In this document: piece after piece, positions 25,265-34,844 of the stretch
Layout of the letters: every line of letters begins with the position of its first letter
Position numbering within the stretch: position 1 is the first letter of the stretch
Source: Chryseobacterium pennipullorum
GTDB taxonomy: Bacteria > Bacteroidota > Bacteroidia > Flavobacteriales > Weeksellaceae
Length of the DNA stretch: 64,000 nt
Assembly: GCF_003384725.1 (NCBI RefSeq)
Contig: NZ_QNVV01000003.1
Coordinates: forward strand, 186,001 to 250,000
Reading direction: 5' to 3'
The notes under the pieces: model-generated
Told to the model about the DNA's origin: nothing
What the model saw: the letters and a program-made list of their open reading frames with translations, nothing else
The model's database searches: none
Position numbers and translations under genes: made by a program

Positions 25265-26500
25265 ATGGATAATATAGCGTTGATTGAATCCTTTGGTGAT
25301 TTTAAAGACGAAAAAGGGATCAGTAAGATTGATCTTATGGCAATTATTGAAGATTCACTGAAGACCCTTTTGAGAAAAAGATTTGATTCAGATGATCATT
25401 TTGATGTGATTGTAAACCCGGATAAAGGAGATTTTCAGATATTTTTAAATAAAACAATTGTAGAGGACGAAATGTCTGAGGATGATGATTTGGAAATTGA
25501 AATTTCTGAAGCAAAGAAGATTGATCCTACCTTCGAAGTAGGTGAGGACTTTACAATGGAAATTCCTGTTGCACAGTTGGGAAGAAGAAATATTCTTACC
25601 CTTAAGCAGATTCTGGCTACCAAACTTCAGGAGCACAATAATGCAATGCTGTACGAGCAGTTCAGAGATAAAATTGGGGAAATCGTTGTTGGGGAAATCC
25701 ACCATATCCGTCACAAGCACGTGATTTTGCTGGATGATGAAGAGAATGAATTTATTTTGCCAAAAGAAAATCAGATCCCATCCGATTTCTTTAAAAAGGG
25801 TGAGAATATCAGAGCTATTGTTGAGACAGTAGATTTTAAAGGTTCAAAACCGCAGATTATTATTTCCAGAACTGCACCAAAATTCCTTGAGAAATTATTG
25901 GAGCTGGAAATTCCTGAGATCCAAGATGGAACGATCATGCTGAAAAAAGTAGTGAGAATTCCTGGTGAAAAGGCGAAGATTGCAGTAGATGCTTATGATG
26001 ACAGAATCGATCCGGTAGGAGCGTGTGTTGGGGTAAAGGGATCCAGAATTCATGGCGTTGTAAGAGAATTGAGAAATGAGAACATCGATGTTATTCAGTG
26101 GTCTAAAAACCCTGAAATTTTGGTGAAGAGAGCTTTAGGAAATGTTACCATCAATAAAATTGACATCAATGAGGAACAAAACTATGCATTAGTATATACT
26201 CCTGTTGAAGAGATTTCTAAAGTTATTGGAAAGCAAGGACAGAATATCAGACTGGCTTCGTGGTTGTCTGGATATGAAATTGATGTATACAGAGAGTCCA
26301 GCGAGGATGACGATGTTGAATTGAGAGAATTTAATGACGATATCGAGCAGTGGATTTTGGATGAGTTTAAAAAAGTAGGACTTACGACTGCAAAATCAGT
26401 ATTGGATAAAGAAACTGAGAGTCTTTTAAATATGGTAGACCTTGAAGAAGAAACAATCGAAGAGGTGAAGCGTATTCTGAGAGAAGAATTTGAAGATTAA
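25265..26500 (+). CDS. nusA: transcription termination/antitermination factor NusA
   Basis: 411 residues. The N-terminal RNA polymerase-binding domain (to about residue 125) is followed by an S1 domain (GEIVVGEIHHIRHKHVIL), then KH1 and KH2 domains with PVGACVGVKGSRIHGVVRELRNENIDVIQW and EEISKVIGKQGQNIRLASWLSGYEIDV. It is shorter than E. coli NusA (495) because the acidic repeats are absent apart from an acidic tail with one helical segment, as usual in Bacteroidetes. It binds RNA polymerase and nascent RNA to control pausing and termination. Confidence 0.95.
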   Translation: MDNIALIESFGDFKDEKGISKIDLMAIIEDSLKTLLRKRFDSDDHFDVIVNPDKGDFQIFLNKTIVEDEMSEDDDLEIEISEAKKIDPTFEVGEDFTMEIPVAQLGRRNILTLKQILATKLQEHNNAMLYEQFRDKIGEIVVGEIHHIRHKHVILLDDEENEFILPKENQIPSDFFKKGENIRAIVETVDFKGSKPQIIISRTAPKFLEKLLELEIPEIQDGTIMLKKVVRIPGEKAKIAVDAYDDRIDPVGACVGVKGSRIHGVVRELRNENIDVIQWSKNPEILVKRALGNVTINKIDINEEQNYALVYTPVEEISKVIGKQGQNIRLASWLSGYEIDVYRESSEDDDVELREFNDDIEQWILDEFKKVGLTTAKSVLDKETESLLNMVDLEEETIEEVKRILREEFED

Positions 26501-26576
26501 GATTTAAATAAATTTTAATAAACAGTAAAAAGGAAATACTTTAATTTTAAAAATTAAAAAACAGTAAATAATATAG

Positions 26577-29534
26577 ATGCCAAAAATTAGATTAAATAAA
26601 GCGGTTAAGGAATTCAACATTTCGATGTCCAGATTAGTAGAGTTTTTACAGTCAAGGGGATTCGAGGTTGAAAGCAATCCTAACGCTCAATTGGAAGAAG
26701 CGGCATATTCTGCATTGGAGGCTGAGTTTGCTAAAGACGGCGAACAAAGAAAGGCTTCCCATGAGGTGGTGATTACTAAAGTTCCGGAAGAAAAACTGGA
26801 AATTGAAGAAAAGAAAACCCCTGAAGTGATAAGAGCTAAAGCAAATAAACCAGAAACTAAAATTTTAGGTAAAATAGATCTAGAACCTAAGAAGCCTGAA
26901 GCAGAAGAAGCTCCTGAAGCTCCTGTGGCTCCTGTTGCGACCCCGGTTGAAGAAAAGAAAGAAGAAATCGTGAAAGAAGAACAACCGGAAGTAAAAGCAG
27001 CTCCTGAAAAGCAGGAATTTAAAGTTTTGGATAAAATTGATTTGTCTCAAATAGAATCTAGAAACAGACCTGTTAAAAAAGACAAGCCAAAAATGGAGGA
27101 GAAAAAAGAAGAAGAAAAACCTGTAGAACCCGTAAAAGAAACTCCAAAGCCTGCTGTTGTAGAGGAGAAGAAAGTGGAAGCTCCAAAAGCAGATGCTGAA
27201 CCGGAATCTCAGGAACCTCAGAAAATAGAGACTGTATATCAAAAACTCGATGGTCCTAAGATTGTCGGCGAGAAGATAGACCTTACTCAGTTTGCACCGA
27301 AACCAGGTGCCGGGGCAAAAAAGAAAAGAAAGAGAATTGAAAAACCTGGTGGGCAGAATAATCAGCAAGGCCAGGGGAATAATCAAAACTCAGGAAATAA
27401 TAACCAGGGTGGCCAGGGCCAAGGAAACCGTCAGAACAATAACGGTGGACAAGGAGGAAACCGCCAGGGACAAGGAGGTCAGGGGAACCGTCCTCAAGGT
27501 CAGGGTGGCCAGGGTGGAAACCGTTTCGGAAACAACCAAGGTGGAAACCGTCCGGGAGGCCAAGGTGGTGGATTCAAGAAAGGTGGTCAGAACAACAGAC
27601 CTGGTCAGAGAGTGATGCCGGTTGAATTAACTGACGAGCAAGTTAAAAACCAGATTAAAGAAACTTTAGAAAAGCTTACCAACAAAGGAGGTAAATCTAA
27701 ATCTGCAAAACACAGAAAAGACAAGAGAACTTTCCGTAGAGAGCAGGATGAGCGTCAGCAGGAGCTTGAAGCACAGGATAGAACCCTGAAAGTAACTGAG
27801 TTTATTACAGTAGGTGAATTAGCAAGCTTAATGAATGTTTCACCAACTGAAGTAATCTCTGCTTGTTTCTCACTGGGTGTAATGGTGACCATGAACCAGA
27901 GACTTGAAGCGGATACCCTATTACTGGTAGCTGATGAATTCGGTTATAAAATTGAATTCTCCGATGCTGATCTGGAAGAAAACGATACTGAAGATGAAAT
28001 CGACAACGAAGAAGATCTTGTATCAAGAGCTCCGATTGTAACTGTAATGGGACACGTAGACCACGGTAAGACTTCATTACTTGACTACATAAGAAAAACA
28101 AATGTTATTGCCGGTGAATCAGGAGGAATCACACAGCACATTGGTGCTTATAATGTGAAACTTGAAAACGGGCAAAGAATTACATTCCTGGATACACCGG
28201 GTCACGAAGCGTTTACCGCGATGAGAGCCAGAGGTGCTCAGATCACAGATATTGCCATTATCGTGATTGCTGCCGATGATGATGTAATGCCACAAACGAG
28301 AGAAGCAATTTCTCACGCGCAGGCTGCAGGAGTTCCAATGATCATTGCATTAAACAAAGTGGACAGACCAAGCGCTAATCCTGATAATATCCGTCAGCAA
28401 CTTTCCGGGATGAATATTCTGGTAGAAGAGTGGGGTGGAAATGTACAGGCGCAGGAAATTTCTGCTAAGTTTGGTAACAATATGGATGTTCTATTGGAGA
28501 AAGTATTGCTTCAGGCAGAAATGCTTGACCTTAAAGCTAATCCGGACAGGACTGCTCACGGTGTTGTTATCGAAGCTTCACTTGACAAAGGAAGAGGATA
28601 TGTTGCCACAATGCTGGTACAGACCGGTACTTTAAGAGTGGGAGACTATGTAGTTGCCGGTAAAAACCACGGTAAGGTAAAAGCGATGCTGGATGAAAGA
28701 GGTAGAAACCTTAAAGAAGCCGGTCCGTCAATTCCTGTTACAATTTTAGGATTGGATGGAGCTCCTACTGCCGGAGATAAATTTAAAGTATACGCTGACG
28801 AGAGTGAAGCTAAAACGATTGCTAATAAGAGAGAGCAGCTTCAGAGAGAACTATCGATCAGAACGAAGAAGCACACTACGCTTGAAGAACTTGGAAGAAG
28901 AATTGCTTTAGGTGAGTTCAAGGAATTGAATATTATCTTAAAAGGTGACGTGGATGGTTCCGTTGAAGCATTATCAGATCAGTTGCAAAGATTATCAACT
29001 GAGGAAATCAGCGTCAATATCTTACACAAAGGGGTGGGTCAGATTACAGAATCTGATGTTAACCTTGCTACTGCATCTGATGCTATTATCATCGGGTTTA
29101 ATGTGAGAGCTGGTGGCAATGCCAAAGAGCTGGCAGATAAAGAGGAAATTGAGATCAGAACATATTCTGTGATCTATGCTGCTATCGATGAAGTAAAAGA
29201 AGCAATGGAGGGTATGCTTTCTCCAGAAATCAAAGAACAGGTAATTGGTAATGTTGAAATCAGAGAGGTATTCAAAATCTCTAAGGTGGGTACTATTGCT
29301 GGATGTATGGTTCTTACCGGGAAAGTAACAAGAAACTCCAAAGTAAGGGTGTTGAGAGACGGCATCGTTAAATTTGACGGAGAGCTTGAGAGCTTGAAGC
29401 GTTTCAAAGATGACGTAAAAGAGGTTACAAAGGGCTATGAATGTGGTCTGAACCTTAAAGGATACAACGATATTGAAGTCGGAGATATTCTTGAAGTCTA
29501 CGAAGAAGTGGCGGTGAAGAAAAAGCTGAAATAA
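26577..29534 (+). CDS. infB: translation initiation factor IF-2
   Basis: 985 residues. An IF2 N-terminal domain (residues 1-50; [21 protein letters not shown]) is followed by a long Lys/Glu/Pro-rich linker, a Gly/Asn/Gln-rich stretch at roughly residues 255-345 and a second IF2_N-like domain ([21 protein letters not shown]). The G domain has GHVDHGKTS near residues 491-499, [15 protein letters not shown] and NKVD. Domains II, III and C2 complete the normal end. It places initiator tRNA on the 30S subunit using GTP. A strong terminator follows. Confidence 0.97.
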   Translation: MPKIRLNKAVKEFNISMSRLVEFLQSRGFEVESNPNAQLEEAAYSALEAEFAKDGEQRKASHEVVITKVPEEKLEIEEKKTPEVIRAKANKPETKILGKIDLEPKKPEAEEAPEAPVAPVATPVEEKKEEIVKEEQPEVKAAPEKQEFKVLDKIDLSQIESRNRPVKKDKPKMEEKKEEEKPVEPVKETPKPAVVEEKKVEAPKADAEPESQEPQKIETVYQKLDGPKIVGEKIDLTQFAPKPGAGAKKKRKRIEKPGGQNNQQGQGNNQNSGNNNQGGQGQGNRQNNNGGQGGNRQGQGGQGNRPQGQGGQGGNRFGNNQGGNRPGGQGGGFKKGGQNNRPGQRVMPVELTDEQVKNQIKETLEKLTNKGGKSKSAKHRKDKRTFRREQDERQQELEAQDRTLKVTEFITVGELASLMNVSPTEVISACFSLGVMVTMNQRLEADTLLLVADEFGYKIEFSDADLEENDTEDEIDNEEDLVSRAPIVTVMGHVDHGKTSLLDYIRKTNVIAGESGGITQHIGAYNVKLENGQRITFLDTPGHEAFTAMRARGAQITDIAIIVIAADDDVMPQTREAISHAQAAGVPMIIALNKVDRPSANPDNIRQQLSGMNILVEEWGGNVQAQEISAKFGNNMDVLLEKVLLQAEMLDLKANPDRTAHGVVIEASLDKGRGYVATMLVQTGTLRVGDYVVAGKNHGKVKAMLDERGRNLKEAGPSIPVTILGLDGAPTAGDKFKVYADESEAKTIANKREQLQRELSIRTKKHTTLEELGRRIALGEFKELNIILKGDVDGSVEALSDQLQRLSTEEISVNILHKGVGQITESDVNLATASDAIIIGFNVRAGGNAKELADKEEIEIRTYSVIYAAIDEVKEAMEGMLSPEIKEQVIGNVEIREVFKISKVGTIAGCMVLTGKVTRNSKVRVLRDGIVKFDGELESLKRFKDDVKEVTKGYECGLNLKGYNDIEVGDILEVYEEVAVKKKLK

Positions 29535-29554
29535 TAATCAGATAAATAGTAAAT

Positions 29555-29586
29555 AAAAAGCATCCTCGTAAGAGGGTGCTTTTTTT
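29555..29586 (+). terminator. intrinsic terminator of the rimP-nusA-infB operon
   Basis: Nine-base-pair stem AGCATCCTC/GAGGGTGCT with a GTAA tetraloop, A-rich 5' side and a run of T on the 3' side, 20 bases after the infB stop. Confidence 0.9.
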
Positions 29587-30135
29587 GTGCTGGCCGTCGC
29601 GATCTGGATTGATGACGACATTTTAACTGCTTATTTTTAATATGTTAATTTTTTTCACAATATAAGGAAATGTAAAAGGCAGACTTATTGAGATGCTCTA
29701 TTCTGTAGTTTTTTCTAAAATGCTTTAAATGAACGGGTTTGTGATAAGGTCGCAAATGAGTTTACGGCTCTGGTGTAAATCTTCTTTTTATGTTGTTTTG
29801 TAGGTTTATTGTGTTAAAATTATGAATCATACAGTCGGATTTGACTTTATTGTATCATTAATATGGGTTTAAAAGCTAATTTTATTCGATATTTTAGTTT
29901 AGAATCATTATAAATAAAAAAATATCAATTTATAAATTTGTTATCAAAAGTGTACAATATTGATTTGGATTTAAATTTTAAGTATTTTTTTGAGGTTTAA
30001 ATTGTGAAATATTTATAATTTGCATTGTTTTGTACGGTTGTTGTTAAAAATATACAGTCTAAACTGAGTTAAAAATTTGCTAGTGTTAATATTTATTAAC
30101 ATATTTGTCGCTAAAATATATTAAAATTTGTTAAT
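29587..30135. other. non-coding region upstream of the first susC
   Basis: About 550 bases, very AT-rich, without a credible gene. It must hold the promoter of the SusC/SusD pair. One TAAATTTG (29933-29940) matches the -7 consensus but has no good -33 partner. A perfect inverted repeat GTTAATA-TT-TATTAAC lies at 30085-30100, 35 bases before the susC start, and could be an operator or part of a core promoter. No riboswitch-like structure was recognised. Confidence 0.5.
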
Positions 30136-33100
30136 ATGAATGTTAAACTACGTGTACTAAGTGCTGGAGCATTGTTCTTTCTAGGGCAGGCTGCTTACGC
30201 ACAGCAAAAGCCTAAAGATACAACAGCTGGAGAAACAGCGATTGAGGAAGTTGTTGTGATAGGTTATAGCCAGGTTCCAAAAGAAAGCTATGTTGGAACA
30301 GCATCTAAAGTTGATGCTAAGTCAATTGATTCGAAAAACGTATCTACTGTGAGCCAGGCGCTTGCAGGAGAGGCTGCAGGGGTAAGAGTAATCAATACTT
30401 CTGGACAGCCGGGAACAGATGCAACGATCCGTATCAGAGGTTTTGGTTCAATGAGTGGAAACAGAAGCCCATTGTACGTACTAGATGGTATGCCTTTTAC
30501 AGGGAACGTAAGTTCAATCAACCCTGAGGATATCGAGAATATGGTAATCCTTAAAGATGCTACCGCTACATCTATTTATGGTGCAAGAGGTGCGAATGGG
30601 GTTGTTGTTATCAATACTAAAAAAGGTAGATCTAATAAATCTGTAATCCAGTTGGAATCAAAAGTTGGTTTCAACATGTCATTACTTCCAAGATATTCAA
30701 GAATTAGTTCTCCTGAAGAATATCTGGGGTTAAGCTGGCAGGCTTTGAGAAATCAGGGTAGACTTGCTGGAAATGCTAATCCAGATGCATATGCTAATAC
30801 AAGACTTTTCAGTACTGCAGGGATCAGCCCGGATTATAACATCTGGGGTACACCGGCAGCCAACCTGATCGATCCTGCTACAGGTCAGATTAGACCTGGA
30901 ATAGGTAGAATATACGATCCGGAAAACTGGGAAGATTATGCATTCCAGACTTCTGCGAGGACAGAAAACAACTTATCCATCAGTGGAGGTAGCGGTAAAA
31001 CAACATATTATACAAACATTGGTTACCTAAGTGATAAAGGATATTCTATCAATTCAAACTTCGAAAGATATAACGGTAGATTAAACTTAACACACCAGGC
31101 AAGACCTTGGTTAAAAGGAGAATTTAATTTAGGATATGCTTACTCAAAAGCAAAAAGAAACGGTCAGACAAGTGATTCAGGAAGTATCTTCTGGTTCGTA
31201 GATAATATCCCTTCTATTTATCCTTTATTTTCACGTGATGCTGCAGGAAACAGAATTGCAGATCCATATTTTGGCGGTTACCAGTTTGATTATGGTTTAG
31301 GAGATTATGGTAGAGGATTTGGAGGTCTTACCAATGCAATTGGTGATGCAACCAACAATATCAATAACTTCTACAAGCACGAGATCAATGCCAACATGTT
31401 CTTGAAAGCGGATATTACAAAAGATTTAAGCTTTGAAACAAGAGTTGGTGGTCAGTACTATAACAACAGTAATGACCAGGTAGACAACCCGTACTATGGG
31501 AATGCTGCCAGTCAGAACGGATATATCTACAAAACTAAAACTGAATTGATGGCTTATAACTGGCTACAGTTATTAAGATATCAGAAAAGATTTGGTGACC
31601 ATAATATTATGGCTTTTGCTGCCCATGAAAGTAACAGCTGGGAACAAAAGTTTCTTTCTGCAGGAAGACCAACTATTATTGACATGATTCCTGAATTGAA
31701 TCAGGGGGTAGGAGAGTCATTAGCAAACTCTTATATATACAACTATACGCTTGAGTCTTATTTCGGTCAGTTAACGTATGATTTCAAAGGGAAATACTTC
31801 TTCAATGGAACAATCAGAAGAGACGGTACTTCTAGATTCCTGAACAGCAAGTGGGATACCTTCATGTCTGCAGGTATTGGCTGGTTAGTTACGAAAGAAG
31901 ACTTCCTTAATGATAACAAGATCGTCAAGCATTTAAAATTAAAAGCAAGTTATGGTACGGTAGGAGACCAGGCAATTGTAGGAAGTGCTGCTGCTTCAGC
32001 TCAGAATGGAGGATACTATCCAGGGTATAATGTTTATAATCCAGGAAACTTCATGGGACTTCCAGGTGCCACTTATGACAGAGACGGTTATCCTAACTTA
32101 ACTTGGGAAAAATCAAACATCTTCCAGGGAGGAGTAGAAATAGGATTATTCAAAAACAGAGCATTAGAGCTTGAAGTAGATTACTACCACAGAACAACGA
32201 ATGACCTGATCTTTGATAACAGACTTGCTCCATCTACAGGTAATGGAATTCTTAAAGTAAACGATGGTAAACTTGTAAATCAAGGGGTTGAATTTACATT
32301 AAAAGCACATATCATCAATAAGGATAATATGTTCCTTGATTTCGGATTAAATGGAGAAATCTTGCGTAACAAACTTACTCAGATGCCATTAGACCAATCT
32401 ACAGGAGCTGCTAAAATCATTGACTTATCTGAAGCTGGCTTTGGTAGAGCTGAAGGAAGATCATTATATGATTATTATATGAGAGAGTACGCAGGAGTAA
32501 ATGCTGCTACCGGTGCTGCTCAATGGACTGTTCACTATGTAGATACCAACGGAAACGGAAGCTTCGATGCAGGTGAGCAAATCACATCATTGTATGAATT
32601 CCAGAAGCTGAATCCTAACGCAGATATCAGAACAGGGGTAACTACTGTATATTCTCAGGCTACTCAGAAATTCTTAGATAAGTCTGCTATTCCTTCTATC
32701 AGAGGTGCATTCAACTTGGATTTCGGATATAAGCAATTTACGTTAGGCGTACAATTCCTATACAGTCTTGGTGGATATGCGTATGACGGGCTTTACGCTG
32801 GATTAATGGGGAATGGTGTAGTAGGTAACAATAACTGGCATACTGATATCAGACAAAGATGGCAGAACCCAGGTGACGTTACGGATGTTCCAAGAATGTC
32901 ATCCAACGCAGCCATTGATGTTAACCAGAATGCTAGATCAAGCAGATTCTTAGTAAAGTCTGACTATTTGGCACTTAACAATATCCGTTTAGGATATAAC
33001 CTCCCACAAGACTTTGTAAAAGCAATCGGTCTTACAGGATTTAACTTATTCGTAAGTGGAGATAACTTATGGATTGCAACAAAAAGAAAAGGATTTAATC

Positions 33101-33186
33101 CAAGTGTTTCTGAAACAGGATCGAGTAGTACTTACTCGTATGCACCGCTTTCAACTATAACTTTTGGAGCAAAAATTAACTTCTAA
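30136..33186 (+). CDS. SusC/RagA-family TonB-dependent outer membrane receptor
   Basis: 1016 residues. A signal peptide ends near AYAQQ (about residue 23). A TonB-box-like EEVVVIGY lies near residue 40 and the plug domain follows (ALAGEAAGVRVINTSGQPG, IRIRGFGSMSGNRSPLYVLDG, SIYGARGANGVVVINTK). A large beta-barrel ends in ITFGAKINF. Unlike many SusC proteins it lacks the N-terminal carboxypeptidase-regulatory-like domain; the plug begins directly after the signal and TonB box. With the SusD-like lipoprotein 13 bases downstream it forms an energised uptake complex. The substrate is unknown. Position beside core genes and the absence of glycan-degrading enzymes argue against a polysaccharide utilisation locus. 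Confidence 0.93.
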   Translation: MNVKLRVLSAGALFFLGQAAYAQQKPKDTTAGETAIEEVVVIGYSQVPKESYVGTASKVDAKSIDSKNVSTVSQALAGEAAGVRVINTSGQPGTDATIRIRGFGSMSGNRSPLYVLDGMPFTGNVSSINPEDIENMVILKDATATSIYGARGANGVVVINTKKGRSNKSVIQLESKVGFNMSLLPRYSRISSPEEYLGLSWQALRNQGRLAGNANPDAYANTRLFSTAGISPDYNIWGTPAANLIDPATGQIRPGIGRIYDPENWEDYAFQTSARTENNLSISGGSGKTTYYTNIGYLSDKGYSINSNFERYNGRLNLTHQARPWLKGEFNLGYAYSKAKRNGQTSDSGSIFWFVDNIPSIYPLFSRDAAGNRIADPYFGGYQFDYGLGDYGRGFGGLTNAIGDATNNINNFYKHEINANMFLKADITKDLSFETRVGGQYYNNSNDQVDNPYYGNAASQNGYIYKTKTELMAYNWLQLLRYQKRFGDHNIMAFAAHESNSWEQKFLSAGRPTIIDMIPELNQGVGESLANSYIYNYTLESYFGQLTYDFKGKYFFNGTIRRDGTSRFLNSKWDTFMSAGIGWLVTKEDFLNDNKIVKHLKLKASYGTVGDQAIVGSAAASAQNGGYYPGYNVYNPGNFMGLPGATYDRDGYPNLTWEKSNIFQGGVEIGLFKNRALELEVDYYHRTTNDLIFDNRLAPSTGNGILKVNDGKLVNQGVEFTLKAHIINKDNMFLDFGLNGEILRNKLTQMPLDQSTGAAKIIDLSEAGFGRAEGRSLYDYYMREYAGVNAATGAAQWTVHYVDTNGNGSFDAGEQITSLYEFQKLNPNADIRTGVTTVYSQATQKFLDKSAIPSIRGAFNLDFGYKQFTLGVQFLYSLGGYAYDGLYAGLMGNGVVGNNNWHTDIRQRWQNPGDVTDVPRMSSNAAIDVNQNARSSRFLVKSDYLALNNIRLGYNLPQDFVKAIGLTGFNLFVSGDNLWIATKRKGFNPSVSETGSSSTYSYAPLSTITFGAKINF

Positions 33187-33199
33187 CAATTAATTTACA

Positions 33200-34735
33200 A
33201 TGAAAAAGATATTATTATTAAGTATAGCGTTATCAGCATTGACTGTTTCATGTCGTGAAGAATTTCTTGAATCTGCACCTACGGAAACGATTGCTGATGC
33301 TCCTGCACAAACAAAACTGAATGGTTTGTATGTGATGATGATTAATACAGGAACGGGAGGAACGGATCTGGATCATGACGACTTCGGTCAGAAAGGATAC
33401 GATATTTACAGTGACATGCTTTCTCAGGATATGGCGCTTGAGGCGACATCTTACGGATGGTATGTTGCCATGGCCAATATGAGTGCTCAGACAGACTTTA
33501 CCAATACCATGAACTACAAGCCATGGAGATATTATTACAGAATGATTGCTGGGGCCAACCAAATTATCGATGCTCTTGGTGGTACAAATTCAGTTCCTGC
33601 TAGTGATGCTGATAAATATGCGATGGGACAGGCTAAAGCGCTTCGTGCTTATGCATATTTCTATCTGATGCAATTCTATACCAAAGGCTATACTCCAGGA
33701 GAGGCTGCCATTCCAGTATATACTAAAGCAGGGATGCCGGCACAGCCAAAATCGACTCAGGCTCAGGTTTATGCTCTTATCGTGGATGACCTTACCAAGT
33801 CGGTTGACTATTTGGAAGGTTTCGCAAGAACAAACAAGGGGATGATTGATCAGTCTGTTGCCAAAGGACTTTTAGCATATACATATGCTGCTATAGATCA
33901 GCCAGCACAAGCTGCTGCTTTATCTAAAGAGATCATCAATGATTACGGATATACATCAACATCGAAAACTGAGACAGTAAGAATGGCTCATTCTGCTGGA
34001 TCTAGCGTAGTAAGTGGAGGTGGATTTAACGATCTTAAAACACCAAGCTGGATGTGGGGGTTTGATATCGCAGTTGTTAACGGTTTAGATCTTGTAAGCT
34101 GGTGGGGTCAGGTGGATATGTTCACCTATAGCTATGCTTCTGTAGGAACTAGAAAAGGAATAGATCTAGGTCTTTACAATAGCATGAGACCTGAAGATAT
34201 TAGAAGAAATCAGTTTGTAATGAGTACTATAGCTGATAGTGAGGGAACTCCTATTGCAACTACTCCTGCAAGAAACTTCCCTGGAAATAAATTCTTTGAT
34301 CTGAACAGAATTGCTCAGGGACAAAGACAGGTAACTGCGGATTATGTTTTCATGAGAGTGGACGAATTCTATTTCCTTGCTGCTGAATCTCTAGCTAAGA
34401 TTGGTCAGGATGCTGAAGCAAAAACCATCTTGAAGCAAGTATTAAATAATAGATATACTGATCCAACTCCAGTTCCTGTTCCAGGAGTTAACCCTGTTGT
34501 TAATGCCTTCCTTGATACTATGACAGGTACTGCACTTCAGGCGGAAATCTACAACCAAACAAGACTTGAGTTCTGGGGTGAAGGTAAAGCTTATTTAGCA
34601 TTTAAGAGAAACAAAGCTACCGTTACAAGAGGTTCCAACCACTTGTTCTTCGTAGGTACTGCTTTCCCTTACAATGACCCAAGAGTTTCTTTAACAATTC
34701 CACAGGAAGAAATTGTAAATAACCCTCATTTCTAA
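33200..34735 (+). CDS. SusD/RagB-family outer membrane lipoprotein
   Basis: 511 residues with a lipoprotein signal (LLLSIALSALTVSC, lipidated Cys18). TPR-like helical segments include YYYRMIAGANQIIDAL and QAKALRAYAYFYLMQFYTKGY (the SusD KALRAxxYF block), and RVDEFYFLAAESLAKIG, with RLEFWGEGKAYLAFKRNK near the C-terminus. It caps the SusC channel and binds the substrate at the cell surface. The 13 bp spacing shows co-transcription with susC, and a strong terminator follows. Confidence 0.93.
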   Translation: MKKILLLSIALSALTVSCREEFLESAPTETIADAPAQTKLNGLYVMMINTGTGGTDLDHDDFGQKGYDIYSDMLSQDMALEATSYGWYVAMANMSAQTDFTNTMNYKPWRYYYRMIAGANQIIDALGGTNSVPASDADKYAMGQAKALRAYAYFYLMQFYTKGYTPGEAAIPVYTKAGMPAQPKSTQAQVYALIVDDLTKSVDYLEGFARTNKGMIDQSVAKGLLAYTYAAIDQPAQAAALSKEIINDYGYTSTSKTETVRMAHSAGSSVVSGGGFNDLKTPSWMWGFDIAVVNGLDLVSWWGQVDMFTYSYASVGTRKGIDLGLYNSMRPEDIRRNQFVMSTIADSEGTPIATTPARNFPGNKFFDLNRIAQGQRQVTADYVFMRVDEFYFLAAESLAKIGQDAEAKTILKQVLNNRYTDPTPVPVPGVNPVVNAFLDTMTGTALQAEIYNQTRLEFWGEGKAYLAFKRNKATVTRGSNHLFFVGTAFPYNDPRVSLTIPQEEIVNNPHF

Positions 34736-34780
34736 TCTATAGAAAAGGTCAAAAAAGGAAAAATTTCTTTTTATTTAACT

Positions 34781-34817
34781 AAAAAGGTTGTCTCAAAAAT
34801 GAGACAGCCTTTTTTTT
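34781..34817 (+). terminator. intrinsic terminator after the first susD
   Basis: An eleven-base-pair stem (AAGGTTGTCTC/GAGACAGCCTT, six-base loop) flanked by A and T runs, 46 bases after the susD stop. Confidence 0.9.
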
Positions 34818-34819
34818 AT

Positions 34820-34827
34820 TAAATTTG
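34820..34827 (+). promoter_or_regulatory. promoter -7 element for the putative porin gene
   Basis: TAAATTTG matches TAnnTTTG and lies 17 bases before the porin ATG, directly after the terminator. The -33 position falls inside the terminator and has no TTTG. Confidence 0.4.
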
Positions 34828-34844
34828 CGGTACAATAATGAATA

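Noticed and set aside
26880..27386. A 168-codon minus-strand frame opposite infB
   Set aside because: It mirrors the Lys/Glu/Pro-rich linker of IF-2, giving a Phe/Leu/Arg-rich string with no family features. It is a shadow of infB.
27340..27615. G/N/Q-coding repeats inside infB as a tandem repeat or CRISPR-like array
   Set aside because: The repeats are irregular, in frame and encode the known disordered linker type of IF-2; there are no equal spacers.
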